This document shows positions 35,025 through 43,497 of a stretch of 64,000 nucleotides of DNA, piece by piece. How positions within the stretch are numbered: position 1 is the stretch's first letter; each line of letters starts with the position of its first letter. The translations under genes and the position numbers were made by a program. The stretch spans positions 11,639-75,638 of the forward strand of contig CAKRFP010000010.1 in the NCBI GenBank assembly GCA_934320645.1, read 5' to 3'. The DNA is from an uncultured Bariatricus sp. (GTDB lineage: Bacteria > Bacillota > Clostridia > Lachnospirales > Lachnospiraceae). The notes beneath the pieces are model-generated. The model saw only the letters and a program-made list of their open reading frames with translations. It did no database searches and had not been told where the DNA came from.

Positions 35025-35522
35025 ATGAGAATTATTGTGTGTGTGGATAAGCGGATGGGGATGAGTTTTAATCATCGGAGAGTGAGCCGGGACCGGGTGG
35101 TGTCAGGGGATATTCTGGAGATGGTGAGAGGAAATGTGCTCTGGATGGCGCCGGGGGCGGAGAAGCTTTTTGAGGAAGCCTTTAAAGCAAAAGAGAAGGA
35201 AACGGATGACGGGAAGAAAGAGCAGGAGTGTGAAGAAAAAAAGCAGGGTGCGGGGGAACTGGAAACTGAGAGAATGTGGAAGGTGGATCCGGATTTTCTG
35301 GAAAAGGCGGGAGCAGAGGATTTCTGCTTAGTTGAGGGGGAGAATCTGGCCGGATATGAAGGGAAAATTACCGAAATTGTTCTGTATAGATGGAACCGGG
35401 ATTACCCGGCGGATTTATTTTTTGAAGTGGATTTGAGTAAGTGGGAGTTGGAAGAGAGAAAGGAATTTTCCGGGTACTCCCATGAGAAGATTACGAGAGA
35501 AATTTATAGCAGGCAGGGATAG
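35025..35522 (+). CDS. Hypothetical protein paired with a nuclease lipoprotein
   Basis: A 165-residue protein I do not recognise. It begins MRIIVCVDKRMGMSFNHRR (start chosen because AGGAG lies 9 bases upstream; the frame extends back to 34935 without an RBS). It has a central highly charged Lys/Glu stretch (about residues 50-85) and an alpha/beta-looking C-terminal half (FCLVEGENLAGYEGKITEIV). There is no signal peptide, so it is cytoplasmic. It ends 2 bases before the nuclease start codon, which suggests the two act together. Immunity or regulation of the nuclease would be a guess; nothing in the sequence proves it. Confidence 0.7.
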   Translation: MRIIVCVDKRMGMSFNHRRVSRDRVVSGDILEMVRGNVLWMAPGAEKLFEEAFKAKEKETDDGKKEQECEEKKQGAGELETERMWKVDPDFLEKAGAEDFCLVEGENLAGYEGKITEIVLYRWNRDYPADLFFEVDLSKWELEERKEFSGYSHEKITREIYSRQG

Positions 35523-35524
35523 GT

Positions 35525-36466
35525 ATGAAAAAGAAAATTTGGAAAATGAGATGTGCGTTGCTTCTGGTGTGTGCACTGTTTCTGACGGCGTGTGGCGCAG
35601 GTGGAGTTGATACGCAAAGTGTTGCGCAGGGGAGCAGTCGGTCGGTAGCAGCGGAAAGTCAGTCGGTGGCAGAGGCAACTCTGGATAATATTCCGGCATA
35701 CAGCGGAATGCCGTATGTGGTGATTAATAACAATGAACCGGATTTTACCGAAGAAGAGCTGACGGATCAGTCCTATGAAAGCTACAGTGACCTGGACGCT
35801 CTGGGGCGTTGCGGCGTTGCTGAGTCCAGCATAGGAAAAGATCTGATGCCGACGGAGAAAAGAGGCGAGATCGGACAGGTGAAGCCGTCCGGATGGCAGA
35901 CTCTGAAATTCGATAATGTGGATGGGAAATATTTATACAACCGCTGCCATCTGATCGGCTACCAGCTGACTGCGGAGAATGCCAATGAGAAGAATCTGAT
36001 TACCGGAACCCGCTACATGAATGTAGATGGTATGCTGCCATTTGAAAATATGGTTGCTGACTATATCAAAGAGACAGACAATCATGTCATGTATCGCGTC
36101 GCACCAGTATTTGAAGGAGATAATCTGGTGGCATCCGGGGTTCTTATGGAAGCAGAATCTGTGGAAGATCAGGGAGATGGTATCAAATTCAACGTGTACG
36201 TCTACAATATTCAGCCGGGAATTACGATTGATTATGCAACTGGGAAAGCAGAACTTTCCGATGCGGGTGCGTCAGCAGCGACGGGAAATAGCGGTGGAAA
36301 TGCGGCAGAAAAAACTTATGTGCTGAATGAAAATACAAAGAAATTCCATACACCGGAATGCTCTGGAGTAAAGGATATCAAAGAAGAAAATAAGAAATCT
36401 TTTACAGGATCAAGAGATGAACTGATTCAGGAAGGCTACAGTCCGTGCGGAAGATGTAAGCCGTAA
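35525..36466 (+). CDS. DNA/RNA non-specific endonuclease, lipoprotein
   Basis: A 313-residue exported protein. A lipoprotein signal with lipobox LTAC (Cys about residue 20) and a Ser/Gln/Val-rich linker lead to an EndA/NucA-type nuclease domain (about 55-235). Catalytic His142 lies in YNRCHLIGYQLTAEN, with the metal-binding Asn in the ENANEKNLITGTRYMNVDG stretch. The C terminus adds a separate module, KKFHTPECSGVKDI...YSPCGRCKP, with three cysteines and a histidine, resembling Ada-like or small metal-binding add-ons. It degrades external nucleic acid, for nutrition or uptake. Two bases separate it from the hypothetical gene upstream. Confidence 0.88.
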   Translation: MKKKIWKMRCALLLVCALFLTACGAGGVDTQSVAQGSSRSVAAESQSVAEATLDNIPAYSGMPYVVINNNEPDFTEEELTDQSYESYSDLDALGRCGVAESSIGKDLMPTEKRGEIGQVKPSGWQTLKFDNVDGKYLYNRCHLIGYQLTAENANEKNLITGTRYMNVDGMLPFENMVADYIKETDNHVMYRVAPVFEGDNLVASGVLMEAESVEDQGDGIKFNVYVYNIQPGITIDYATGKAELSDAGASAATGNSGGNAAEKTYVLNENTKKFHTPECSGVKDIKEENKKSFTGSRDELIQEGYSPCGRCKP

Positions 36467-36571
36467 TGAGAAGTTTTTTTGTACGAGTATATATTTATAC
36501 AAAAAAACACATATTTCACAAAAAATATGATAGGAATGGGAGATTTTTAAACAAAGTCTCCCATTTTCTGC

Positions 36572-36607
36572 TATAATAAAAAGTATACTTAATGACTATA
36601 CATTAAG
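36572..36607 (+). promoter_or_regulatory. Promoter and palindrome upstream of the metY-like gene
   Basis: An extended -10 TGCTATAAT (hexamer 36572-36577) lacks a good -35 at normal spacing. Directly downstream, CTTAATG (36588-36594) and CATTAAG (36601-36607) form a perfect 7-bp inverted repeat, overlapping the expected transcript start. It could be a repressor operator or a leader hairpin. The leader is too short for a SAM riboswitch. Confidence 0.5.
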
Positions 36608-36637
36608 GGAAATGTGTAAAAAAGGAGGAATATTCCA

Positions 36638-37924
36638 ATGAATACTTATCATATGGGAACAAAATGTGTACAGGGAGGTTATACACCTGGAAATGGAGAG
36701 CCGAGACAGGTTCCGATCATCCAGTCTACAACTTTCAAATATAATACAAGTGAAGATATGGGAAAATTATTTGATCTGGAGGCATCTGGATATTTTTATA
36801 CCCGTCTTCAGAATCCGACCAATGACCATGTAGCGGCTAAGATCGCAGCAATGGAAGGCGGAACTGCAGCAATGCTGACTTCTTCAGGACAGGCAGCCAA
36901 TTTTTTTGCAATGTTCAATATCTGTGAAGCAGGGGATCACATCGTAGCATCATCTTCTATTTACGGAGGCACGTTCAATCTGATCAGTGTAACAATGAAG
37001 AAAATGGGAATAGATGCAACGTTTGTATCTCCGGATGCAACTGAAGAAGAGTTAAATGCGGCATTCCAGCCAAATACAAAGCTGATGTTTGGTGAAACGA
37101 TTGCCAACCCGGCACTGACGGTTCTGGATATTGAGCTTTTTGCAAAGGTTGCACATGCACACGGTGTACCGCTGATTGTAGATAATACGTTCCCGACACC
37201 GGTAAACTGCCGCCCGATCGAATGGGGCGCAGATATCGTGACACATTCTACCACAAAATACATGGATGGACACGGTGCAGCAGTTGGTGGCGCAATCGTA
37301 GACAGTGGTAAATTCGACTGGATGGCACATGCGGATAAATATCCGGGACTCTGTACACCGGATGAGAGCTATCATGGAATCACCTATGCTGAAAAATTTG
37401 GAAAAGAAGGTGCATTTATCACAAAATGTACTTCTCAGCTGATGCGTGACCTGGGATCGATTCAGGCACCACAGAATGCATTTATTCTGAATCTTGGACT
37501 GGAATCTCTTCATGTGCGTATGCCAAGACATGTGGAGAACGGACAGGCAGTCGCAGAATTCCTGGAGCAGCATCCGAAGGTTGCCTATGTCAACTACCCA
37601 GGACTTCCGTCGAATAAATACTATGAACGCTCCAAGAAATACATGCCAAACGGAGGCTGTGGCGTTGTATCCTTCGGACTGAAAGGTGGAAGAGAGGCTG
37701 CTTCTGTATTTATGCAGAATCTGAAGCTCGGTGCTATTGAAACCCATGTGGCAGATGCAAGAACCTGCTGCCTGAATCCGGCTACTTCTACCCATCGTCA
37801 GATGAATGACGAACAGTTAAGAGAAGCAGGTGTTCCGGCAGAACTGATCCGTATCAGTGTGGGACTGGAAGATAAGGAAGATCTGATCGCAGATATTTCC
37901 GCAGCACTTGACGCAATTCAATAA
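36638..37924 (+). CDS. metY: O-acetylhomoserine sulfhydrylase-like PLP enzyme
   Basis: A 428-residue trans-sulfuration family enzyme (Cys/Met metabolism PLP fold). PLP lysine Lys207 is in HSTTKYMDGHGAAVGGA; YFYTRLQNPTNDHVAAKIA and TSSGQAANFFA are N-terminal family blocks. C-terminal NPATSTHRQMNDEQL and the extended length favour O-acetylhomoserine aminocarboxypropyltransferase, which makes homocysteine (methionine synthesis) from O-acetylhomoserine and sulfide. Cystathionine-cleaving homologues cannot be excluded. AAGGAGGAA precedes the ATG. A cupin gene follows after 51 bases. Confidence 0.88.
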   Translation: MNTYHMGTKCVQGGYTPGNGEPRQVPIIQSTTFKYNTSEDMGKLFDLEASGYFYTRLQNPTNDHVAAKIAAMEGGTAAMLTSSGQAANFFAMFNICEAGDHIVASSSIYGGTFNLISVTMKKMGIDATFVSPDATEEELNAAFQPNTKLMFGETIANPALTVLDIELFAKVAHAHGVPLIVDNTFPTPVNCRPIEWGADIVTHSTTKYMDGHGAAVGGAIVDSGKFDWMAHADKYPGLCTPDESYHGITYAEKFGKEGAFITKCTSQLMRDLGSIQAPQNAFILNLGLESLHVRMPRHVENGQAVAEFLEQHPKVAYVNYPGLPSNKYYERSKKYMPNGGCGVVSFGLKGGREAASVFMQNLKLGAIETHVADARTCCLNPATSTHRQMNDEQLREAGVPAELIRISVGLEDKEDLIADISAALDAIQ

Positions 37925-37975
37925 TCGTGTCACAATGACAGATAAACAGATCTGATCAGACAGGAGGAAAAAGTC

Positions 37976-38320
37976 ATGACAAAGAAATCAGAGAGAGAAC
38001 TAATCAAAGCGGAAAATGTAGCAGGCGGTGCAGGGTATATCTTGAAAGAAGAACTGATCAAAGGGGAGCAGCTCGGTGCACATTGTAAGATGTTCAATGA
38101 AGTTACCTTAAAGCCGGGATGCGAGATCGGATACCATGAACATCATGGGGAGACTGAGACATACTATCTGACAAAAGGTGCGGGAATCTACAATGATAAT
38201 GGAAAAGAATGTCCGGTAGAAGTAGGAGATGTGACTTTCTGCGCAGACGGAAATGGTCACGGCATCAAAAATGCGGGGGAAGAAGACCTTGTGTTTGTGG
38301 CGCTGATTTTGAAGAAATAG
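37976..38320 (+). CDS. Single-domain cupin protein
   Basis: A 114-residue protein with one cupin barrel. Metal-binding motif 1 is GYHEHHGETETYYLTKG and motif 2 is GDVTFCADGNGHGIKN. These are small cytoplasmic proteins of varied role (sugar isomerases, dioxygenases, ligand sensors). Without partners it cannot be assigned a substrate. Its position 51 bases after the metY-like gene with no terminator suggests cotranscription. AGGAGG precedes the ATG. Two large nested palindromes lie downstream. Confidence 0.85.
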   Translation: MTKKSERELIKAENVAGGAGYILKEELIKGEQLGAHCKMFNEVTLKPGCEIGYHEHHGETETYYLTKGAGIYNDNGKECPVEVGDVTFCADGNGHGIKNAGEEDLVFVALILKK

Positions 38321-38333
38321 TGTGAAGAGGGAC

Positions 38334-38517
38334 GGAGCCAGTCGCAAATGATATTGATCGCCACCTATGAAACTGTCACTGGCAGTTTCATACGGATGCA
38401 TGGCAACTCCGAAGCTCGTACAAAAAAGGGGATGGATGTTCGCGTAAAACGCGGACACCACCCCTATTTTTGTACGCTCTTAGTCGCAACGATTCAATAT
38501 CATTTGCGCCTGGCTCC
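38334..38517. repeat. Nested palindromic element A (184 bp)
   Basis: Outer arms GGAGCCAGTCGCAAATGA... (38334-38360) and its near-complement (38490-38517) differ by one mismatch and one indel. Inside are a perfect 10-bp hairpin (TATGAAACTG 38366-38375 / CAGTTTCATA 38383-38392) and a 28/27-base hairpin (38418-38445 / 38449-38475). Read on the minus strand it carries the islands TTGCGACTAAGAGC, GGTGTCCGCG, GCGAACA and GAGCTTCGGAGT, shared with element B. It holds no gene. Confidence 0.85.
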
Positions 38518-38533
38518 TGTGCTGTTCAAGATT

Positions 38534-38798
38534 TTTAGAAATGAGCGGTTGTGATTTAAGGGGAGGTCTTCTTGTGGGGGACGAGGAGAATAGGTACAAG
38601 TGGGAAGTGAATTGACTAAGGGAAAGTTATGGGGTGGGTAAGAAATGGATATGAGTAATGAAAGATGTTGAATGGAAAAATAGATTTTGAGAAAGAGGAA
38701 TACGGATTCTATGTTTAAAACAAGGAATAGAATGGTCGATAAAAAAGGGTGTGGCTAATGGGGAAAAGAAAGTCGAAATAAGGAACAGCTGTCTGGAA
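38534..38798. other. Non-coding spacer between the two nested palindromes
   Basis: Purine-rich DNA (many GGGAA and GGAAA runs on the plus strand) with no plausible start/RBS pair, no promoter with both hexamers and no repeat that I can see. Confidence 0.5.
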
Positions 38799-38933
38799 GG
38801 AGAACATGCATCTATTATTGAGTCATTGCGACTAAGAGCGGACACTGTAGGATTGGTGTCCGCGGTAATGCGAACAGCTATCCTACAGTGTCCGAGCTTC
38901 GGAGTGATGACCAATAATATATGCATGTTCTCC
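38799..38933. repeat. Nested palindromic element B (135 bp)
   Basis: Outer arms GGAGAACATGCATCTATTAT... (38799-38820) and 38912-38933 pair over 22 bases with one mismatch. Inner arms GGACACTGTAGGAT (38840-38853) and ATCCTACAGTGTCC (38880-38893) are perfect. Between arms are islands TTGCGACTAAGAGC (38826-38839), GGTGTCCGCG, GCGAACA and GAGCTTCGGAGT (38894-38905), identical to those of element A in opposite orientation. The arms themselves are unrelated to those of A. Confidence 0.85.
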
Positions 38934-38964
38934 GACAACTATGTTCGAACAAAGAGCAGGGATG

Positions 38965-40059
38965 TTATGCAAAGAAATCCCGTATCCCCTGAACCAGCCT
39001 TTCATTGTCTTCCGGAGCCATGATGCAGAAGCGGAAGTATTCTCCGCCCAGTTCTTTAAAGCTGGTGCAGTCTCTTACCATGAGTCCCCGCTTAATCAGA
39101 AATTCAAACACATCTGCAGAAGTTACGCCCTCTTTATTGATTTTCACAAGTACAAAATTTGCATAAGCCGGATAAATGGTAAGTGCATCAGTTTTAGAAA
39201 GTTCTGCACACATCCGTTCTCTTTCGGAAAGAATCAGCTCCCGCGTCCTCTGAATATAGTCCTGATCCTGGAGCATTTTTTCGCCGGCATAAGCACCGAG
39301 ACTGTTGAGGCTCCATGGATTCTGCATCAGCAGAAGATCCTGAAGGAACTGCCGGTTGCTGGTTGCACCATAGCCAAGGCGGAGTCCTGGAGCTGCATAA
39401 AATTTGGATACCCCGCGCAGGATCATCAGATTGTCGTAGCTGCGGATCAGGGACATGGAAGTGATCTCGGAGATATTCGGTGCAAATTCAACGTAAGTTT
39501 CATCGATCATCAGGAAAGAATCCGTGTCATGACAACAGTCCAGGATGGCCTGAATCTCAGCAGTCCGGAGTGCAGACGAAGTCGGATTATTTGGGTTGCA
39601 TAAAATTACAAGATCATAGCCATTTTTGATCTCCTCACAAAAAGCATGAATATCAAGATGAAATTGATCAGCTTCTTTTAACAGGTAGGTGTGGACGGAG
39701 CTTCCAACCAGATCCAGTTCCCGGCCGTATTCGGAGTAAGTCGGCCCAAGTATCAGTGTTTTCTGTGGTTTCCGTGTCTGGATCAGAAGAGAGATCAGCT
39801 CGGTGGAACCATTTCCGACAATCACATGCTCCGGAAAAATATGGCAGTACGTGCCGATCACTTTCTTCAAAGCTGTATAGTTCCGGTCCGGATAACTGCT
39901 CAGAAGATCCAGATGCGCGGCAAGATCCGCCTTGAGAGTATCGGATAATCCAAGAGGGTTGACGTTGGCACCGAAGCAGACGATTTCGTCCTCCGGAATA
40001 TGGTAAAATGCAGCGACAGCAGCTGTGTCACTTCCATGAAATTGCGGTTTTGTTTCCAT
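38965..40059 (-). CDS. PLP-dependent aminotransferase (HisC/CobD-like)
   Basis: A 364-residue fold-type I enzyme. PLP lysine in LRGVSKFYAAPGLRLGYG, substrate/cofactor stretches NGSTELISLL, CNPNNPTSS, and Asp-Glu in FLMIDETYVEFAP. The start FHGSDTAAVAAFY...NVNPLG resembles threonine-phosphate decarboxylase (CobD) and histidinol-phosphate aminotransferase (HisC). No cobalamin or histidine genes are nearby to decide between them. ATG 40059 has AGGAG 9 bases upstream; an in-frame start further up at 40119 lacks an RBS. Convergent with the cupin gene across the palindromic elements. Confidence 0.82.
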   Translation of the reverse strand: METKPQFHGSDTAAVAAFYHIPEDEIVCFGANVNPLGLSDTLKADLAAHLDLLSSYPDRNYTALKKVIGTYCHIFPEHVIVGNGSTELISLLIQTRKPQKTLILGPTYSEYGRELDLVGSSVHTYLLKEADQFHLDIHAFCEEIKNGYDLVILCNPNNPTSSALRTAEIQAILDCCHDTDSFLMIDETYVEFAPNISEITSMSLIRSYDNLMILRGVSKFYAAPGLRLGYGATSNRQFLQDLLLMQNPWSLNSLGAYAGEKMLQDQDYIQRTRELILSERERMCAELSKTDALTIYPAYANFVLVKINKEGVTSADVFEFLIKRGLMVRDCTSFKELGGEYFRFCIMAPEDNERLVQGIRDFFA

Positions 40060-40118
40060 AAAAAGATCTCCTTTGTGTATCACAAAATCTGTGAATTTAA
40101 AAATTCGGGTATTCCGCA

Positions 40119-40147
40119 TTGCCTGATATGCAGAATAATGTTATAAT
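40119..40147 (+). promoter_or_regulatory. Promoter of the pseudo-Hsp70 cassette
   Basis: TTGCCT (40119-40124), 17-base spacer, perfect TATAAT (40142-40147), about 50 bases before the first gene. Confidence 0.75.
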
Positions 40148-40197
40148 TTATTATAATGTCTTTTTGAAAAAATGCAATGCAGAAGTAGGTGGCAAGC

Positions 40198-43100
40198 TTG
40201 AAGAATAAAATAAAAAAATTTTCCAAAGGAGATTTTCGAACCGTTCACCCGGAGATTGTACTGCCGGAGACGAATCTTGAGATGACGATCGGGGAAGGAG
40301 AATCCTGCAAGGGAAGTTTCATTTTAAAGAACAGGAAAGAAGGAGATATCAGAGGACTTGTATATTCTTCTTCTTTTCGTATACACCTGGAAGAACAGGG
40401 ATTTGAAGGGAATCCGGTAGAGATCCGTTTTACCTATGATGGAAGCGGACTTGCACCGGGACATGTTGAAGAGGGAAAGTTTACGATCGTATGCAATGGT
40501 GGTGAATTTGAGGTGAAGTTTACGGCGATCATTGAGAAACCATCGATTGAGACTTCCTGTGGAAAAGTACAGAATATCCGTGATTTTAAAAGACTGGCGA
40601 TGGAGAATTTTATTGAAGCACACCGCCTTTTCCGGTCACGGGATTTTTATGATGTGATCAAGTATGAAGAGCCAAGGATCAGGGCACTTTATGACAATAT
40701 GAGAAAGTGGTCTCTGGGCGAGCAGGCAATGGAAGAATTTCTGGTCGGTATCAAGCAGAAAGAATGCATTTTTCTGACGATGACCCGTAATCAGAGAACA
40801 TTCCGTAATCTGAAAGAAGCAACCCGGGAGATCATTCATTTCACCAAGAATACTTGGGGATTTATGCCGGTAAAAGTACATGTAAGTGGTGATTTTATTC
40901 AGATCACGAAAGAGAATTTTACAACCGATGACTTTGTCGGAAATCTTTTTGATTTCAGTTACATTATTCATCCGGAAAAAGCACACGCAGGAAATAATTA
41001 TGGCCGGATCGTATTTGAAAGTCCATATGAATCACTGACTTATGAAGTTATGCTGGCGAATCATAAGGATCATCCGGAAGACCGCCGGGCGGCAGACCGG
41101 AAGATTGCGTCGATTATGGAGGATTTTCTTGCATGTAAAGCCGCTGGTAAAGAACTGGATTCCTGGGCTGACAGAACAAGAGAAAAGCTGAAAGGTCTGG
41201 AGATTTATTCGGAAGACGGAGATGTATATCCACTTTTTGATGCGCATTTGTATCTATTGTGTAAAGAACCGGATAAAGCGGGAGATATTCTGGATGACTA
41301 TAACTACAGCCGTTTTTCCGGGAACAAAGATTCCATCATCTCTTTTTACTATTTATATCTGACGGCATTACTGAGAAAATCCGGCAGTCAGGTAAATAAG
41401 GCGATTGAAGAACTGAATAAGGCGTACATGAAAGAACCCACTTCCTGGCAGCTGGTGTGTATGCTGATCGATATTGATCCGGAATACAAAAATTACAGTA
41501 AAAAGCTGCAGGTGCTGGAGCGCCATTGCAGCAACGGAGCAAATCAGATTATTTTGTACTGGCAGGCGTATCGTTGCTTTTTAGAAAAGCCAACCTGTCT
41601 GAAGAAACTTTCGCCGTTTGAAGTACAGATTTTGAATTTTGCACAGAAGCACGGAGTCCTGACGAAGGAAATAGCACTTTACATGGCGAATCTGGCGTCA
41701 CAGCAGAGAACGTATGACAAGAATCTGGATGTTCTGATGCGAAAAGTTTATCAGATTTTCCCGGATCCGCAGATTCTTACGGCAATCTGTACGCATTTGA
41801 TCCGTGGAAACCGGACAACGCAGGAGTGCTTTGAATGGTATGCGTTGGCGGTAAAAGAAGATCTGAAGATCGCTCAGCTTTTTGAATATTATATGATGAC
41901 TGTTGATGACAAATATCTTGACAGACAGTTTCCGAAGTCGGTGCTTTTGTATTTCCGGCACGGTAATTCACTGGAATATAAAAAAGCGGCAGTGCTCTAT
42001 GCAAATCTGATCAATCGTGAAGAAGAGAGCAGTGAGCTGTATGGCGCATACCGCGAACAGATGGAGCAGTTTGCGTGGACACAGCTTGAAAATCGCAGAA
42101 TCAATGATATTTTGCATATTATTTACAAGCGTTGCTGTACGGAACGGGATATGACACCGGAACGCATTCGGGCAGTCTATGATATCTGTCATGCCTATGA
42201 GATCAAGACAACGATGAAAAATATGGCGTTTGTTATGGTGATCGAGCCAGATGGAACGATCAGTCAGAAGGTGCAATATACTTCAGAAGGTGTTATTGTA
42301 TATCTTTATAACAAAGAGGCAAGGATTGTCTGGGAAGCAAAGGACGGACGTCATTACATAGATTCCATTCCATATGAGACCATGCGCATGTTCTATGAGA
42401 ACCGGTACATGGAGATCTGCAAGAAATATCAGGAAGAACATGAGGAAGAGGAACGCAAGAAAGAAAAAAGAGAACTGACCTGGGAAATGCTGAAGGATCA
42501 TGGGCTTGAAATGGCTGATGAAAAAGAAGTGTTTAAGATGTGCAGCAAACGCCTTCGTGAGGAAGGGATGGAGGAAGACGATTTCCTTCTGGCACTGTGT
42601 TTTGAACTTTTTGGCAGAGATCAGTATGATAAGATGACACTTTCGTATCTTGCGGAATATTACTGTGGATCTACACGAAACATGAAAAAGCTCTGGCATG
42701 TGGCAAGGGATTATGATATTACGACCTACAAGCTTTCTGAGCGTATTATTACGCAGATGCTTTTTTCTGAAACGATGTTCGGTGAGGAAGAGATCTTTGC
42801 GGATTACTATGAGGGAAGAACTTATTTCCGTCTGAAAAGAGCGTATCTGGCTTACGTTTCGCGGGAATATGTTGTAAACGGACGTCAGGTAAAAGGCTGT
42901 ATTTTTGTGATCATTGCGAATGAATACCGAAAAGAAGAAGATCTTCCGGATATTTGCAAGATTGCACTTTTGAAGTATTATTCATCCAGAGAGGTCCATA
43001 AGGAGCTGGAACCTATGCTCCGTGAATTCCTGCGTGAAATGTGTGAAAAGCAGCTGTATTTTTCTTTCTATTTAAAATACCCGGAGAACTGGCTGCGGGA

Positions 43101-43482
43101 AGTACAGCTTTACGATAAGACGATGATCGAATATCACGCGAAACCGGGAAGTAAGGTGACGATTTCTTATCAGATCCGTAAGAGTGAAAGTGATCAGATG
43201 GATTATCAGGAAGAGGTGCTTCTTCCTGCATATGAAGATACTTACATTAAAAGCTTTATTTTGTTCGGTGATGAATCTTTGAGATACTATTTTACAGAGA
43301 CCAGTAAAGATAAGGTGACGGTAACGGAAAAACGTGATTATAAGCCGCGGGAGATCAAACCGATCGGCAGATTTGGAAGACTGAATGACATGACATCGCT
43401 GAAAGACGAGGCACTGGCGATTGCCATGAAGGAATTTGCAACGGAAAAACAGTTGGCAGAAGAAATTTTTGCCGCTTACTAA
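40198..43482 (+). CDS. Large DUF5717-like protein: beta-sandwich N terminus and helical-repeat body
   Basis: A 1094-residue protein without signal peptide or membrane segment. Residues about 15-110 look like a beta-sandwich (PEIVLPETNLEMTIGEGE, EGKFTIVCNGGEFEVKFTAI). A second beta domain lies at about 205-290. Then a long alpha-helical stretch follows, with TPR-like pairs of helices (about 300-850) and a charged coiled coil near EEHEEEERKKEKREL. A beta-rich C terminus (about 975-1060) precedes the final helix. I believe it belongs to the DUF5717 family (from memory, not checked). The start is probably TTG 40198: AGGTGG at 40186-40191 overlaps the alternative GTG at 40189. It heads a three-gene cassette with the pseudo-Hsp70 gene 15 bases after its stop. 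Likely a scaffold; function unknown. Confidence 0.78.
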   Translation: MKNKIKKFSKGDFRTVHPEIVLPETNLEMTIGEGESCKGSFILKNRKEGDIRGLVYSSSFRIHLEEQGFEGNPVEIRFTYDGSGLAPGHVEEGKFTIVCNGGEFEVKFTAIIEKPSIETSCGKVQNIRDFKRLAMENFIEAHRLFRSRDFYDVIKYEEPRIRALYDNMRKWSLGEQAMEEFLVGIKQKECIFLTMTRNQRTFRNLKEATREIIHFTKNTWGFMPVKVHVSGDFIQITKENFTTDDFVGNLFDFSYIIHPEKAHAGNNYGRIVFESPYESLTYEVMLANHKDHPEDRRAADRKIASIMEDFLACKAAGKELDSWADRTREKLKGLEIYSEDGDVYPLFDAHLYLLCKEPDKAGDILDDYNYSRFSGNKDSIISFYYLYLTALLRKSGSQVNKAIEELNKAYMKEPTSWQLVCMLIDIDPEYKNYSKKLQVLERHCSNGANQIILYWQAYRCFLEKPTCLKKLSPFEVQILNFAQKHGVLTKEIALYMANLASQQRTYDKNLDVLMRKVYQIFPDPQILTAICTHLIRGNRTTQECFEWYALAVKEDLKIAQLFEYYMMTVDDKYLDRQFPKSVLLYFRHGNSLEYKKAAVLYANLINREEESSELYGAYREQMEQFAWTQLENRRINDILHIIYKRCCTERDMTPERIRAVYDICHAYEIKTTMKNMAFVMVIEPDGTISQKVQYTSEGVIVYLYNKEARIVWEAKDGRHYIDSIPYETMRMFYENRYMEICKKYQEEHEEEERKKEKRELTWEMLKDHGLEMADEKEVFKMCSKRLREEGMEEDDFLLALCFELFGRDQYDKMTLSYLAEYYCGSTRNMKKLWHVARDYDITTYKLSERIITQMLFSETMFGEEEIFADYYEGRTYFRLKRAYLAYVSREYVVNGRQVKGCIFVIIANEYRKEEDLPDICKIALLKYYSSREVHKELEPMLREFLREMCEKQLYFSFYLKYPENWLREVQLYDKTMIEYHAKPGSKVTISYQIRKSESDQMDYQEEVLLPAYEDTYIKSFILFGDESLRYYFTETSKDKVTVTEKRDYKPREIKPIGRFGRLNDMTSLKDEALAIAMKEFATEKQLAEEIFAAY

Positions 43483-43497
43483 AGGAGGAAATACTTC

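Noticed and set aside
36474..36507. TTTTTTTGTA...TACAAAAAAA inverted repeat as a terminator of the nuclease gene
   Set aside because: The stem is only A-T pairs and the T run precedes rather than follows the stem on the coding strand.
38334..38933. CRISPR array or insertion sequence
   Set aside because: There are only two copies, in opposite orientation, with nested palindromes; no spacers of constant length and no transposase frame.
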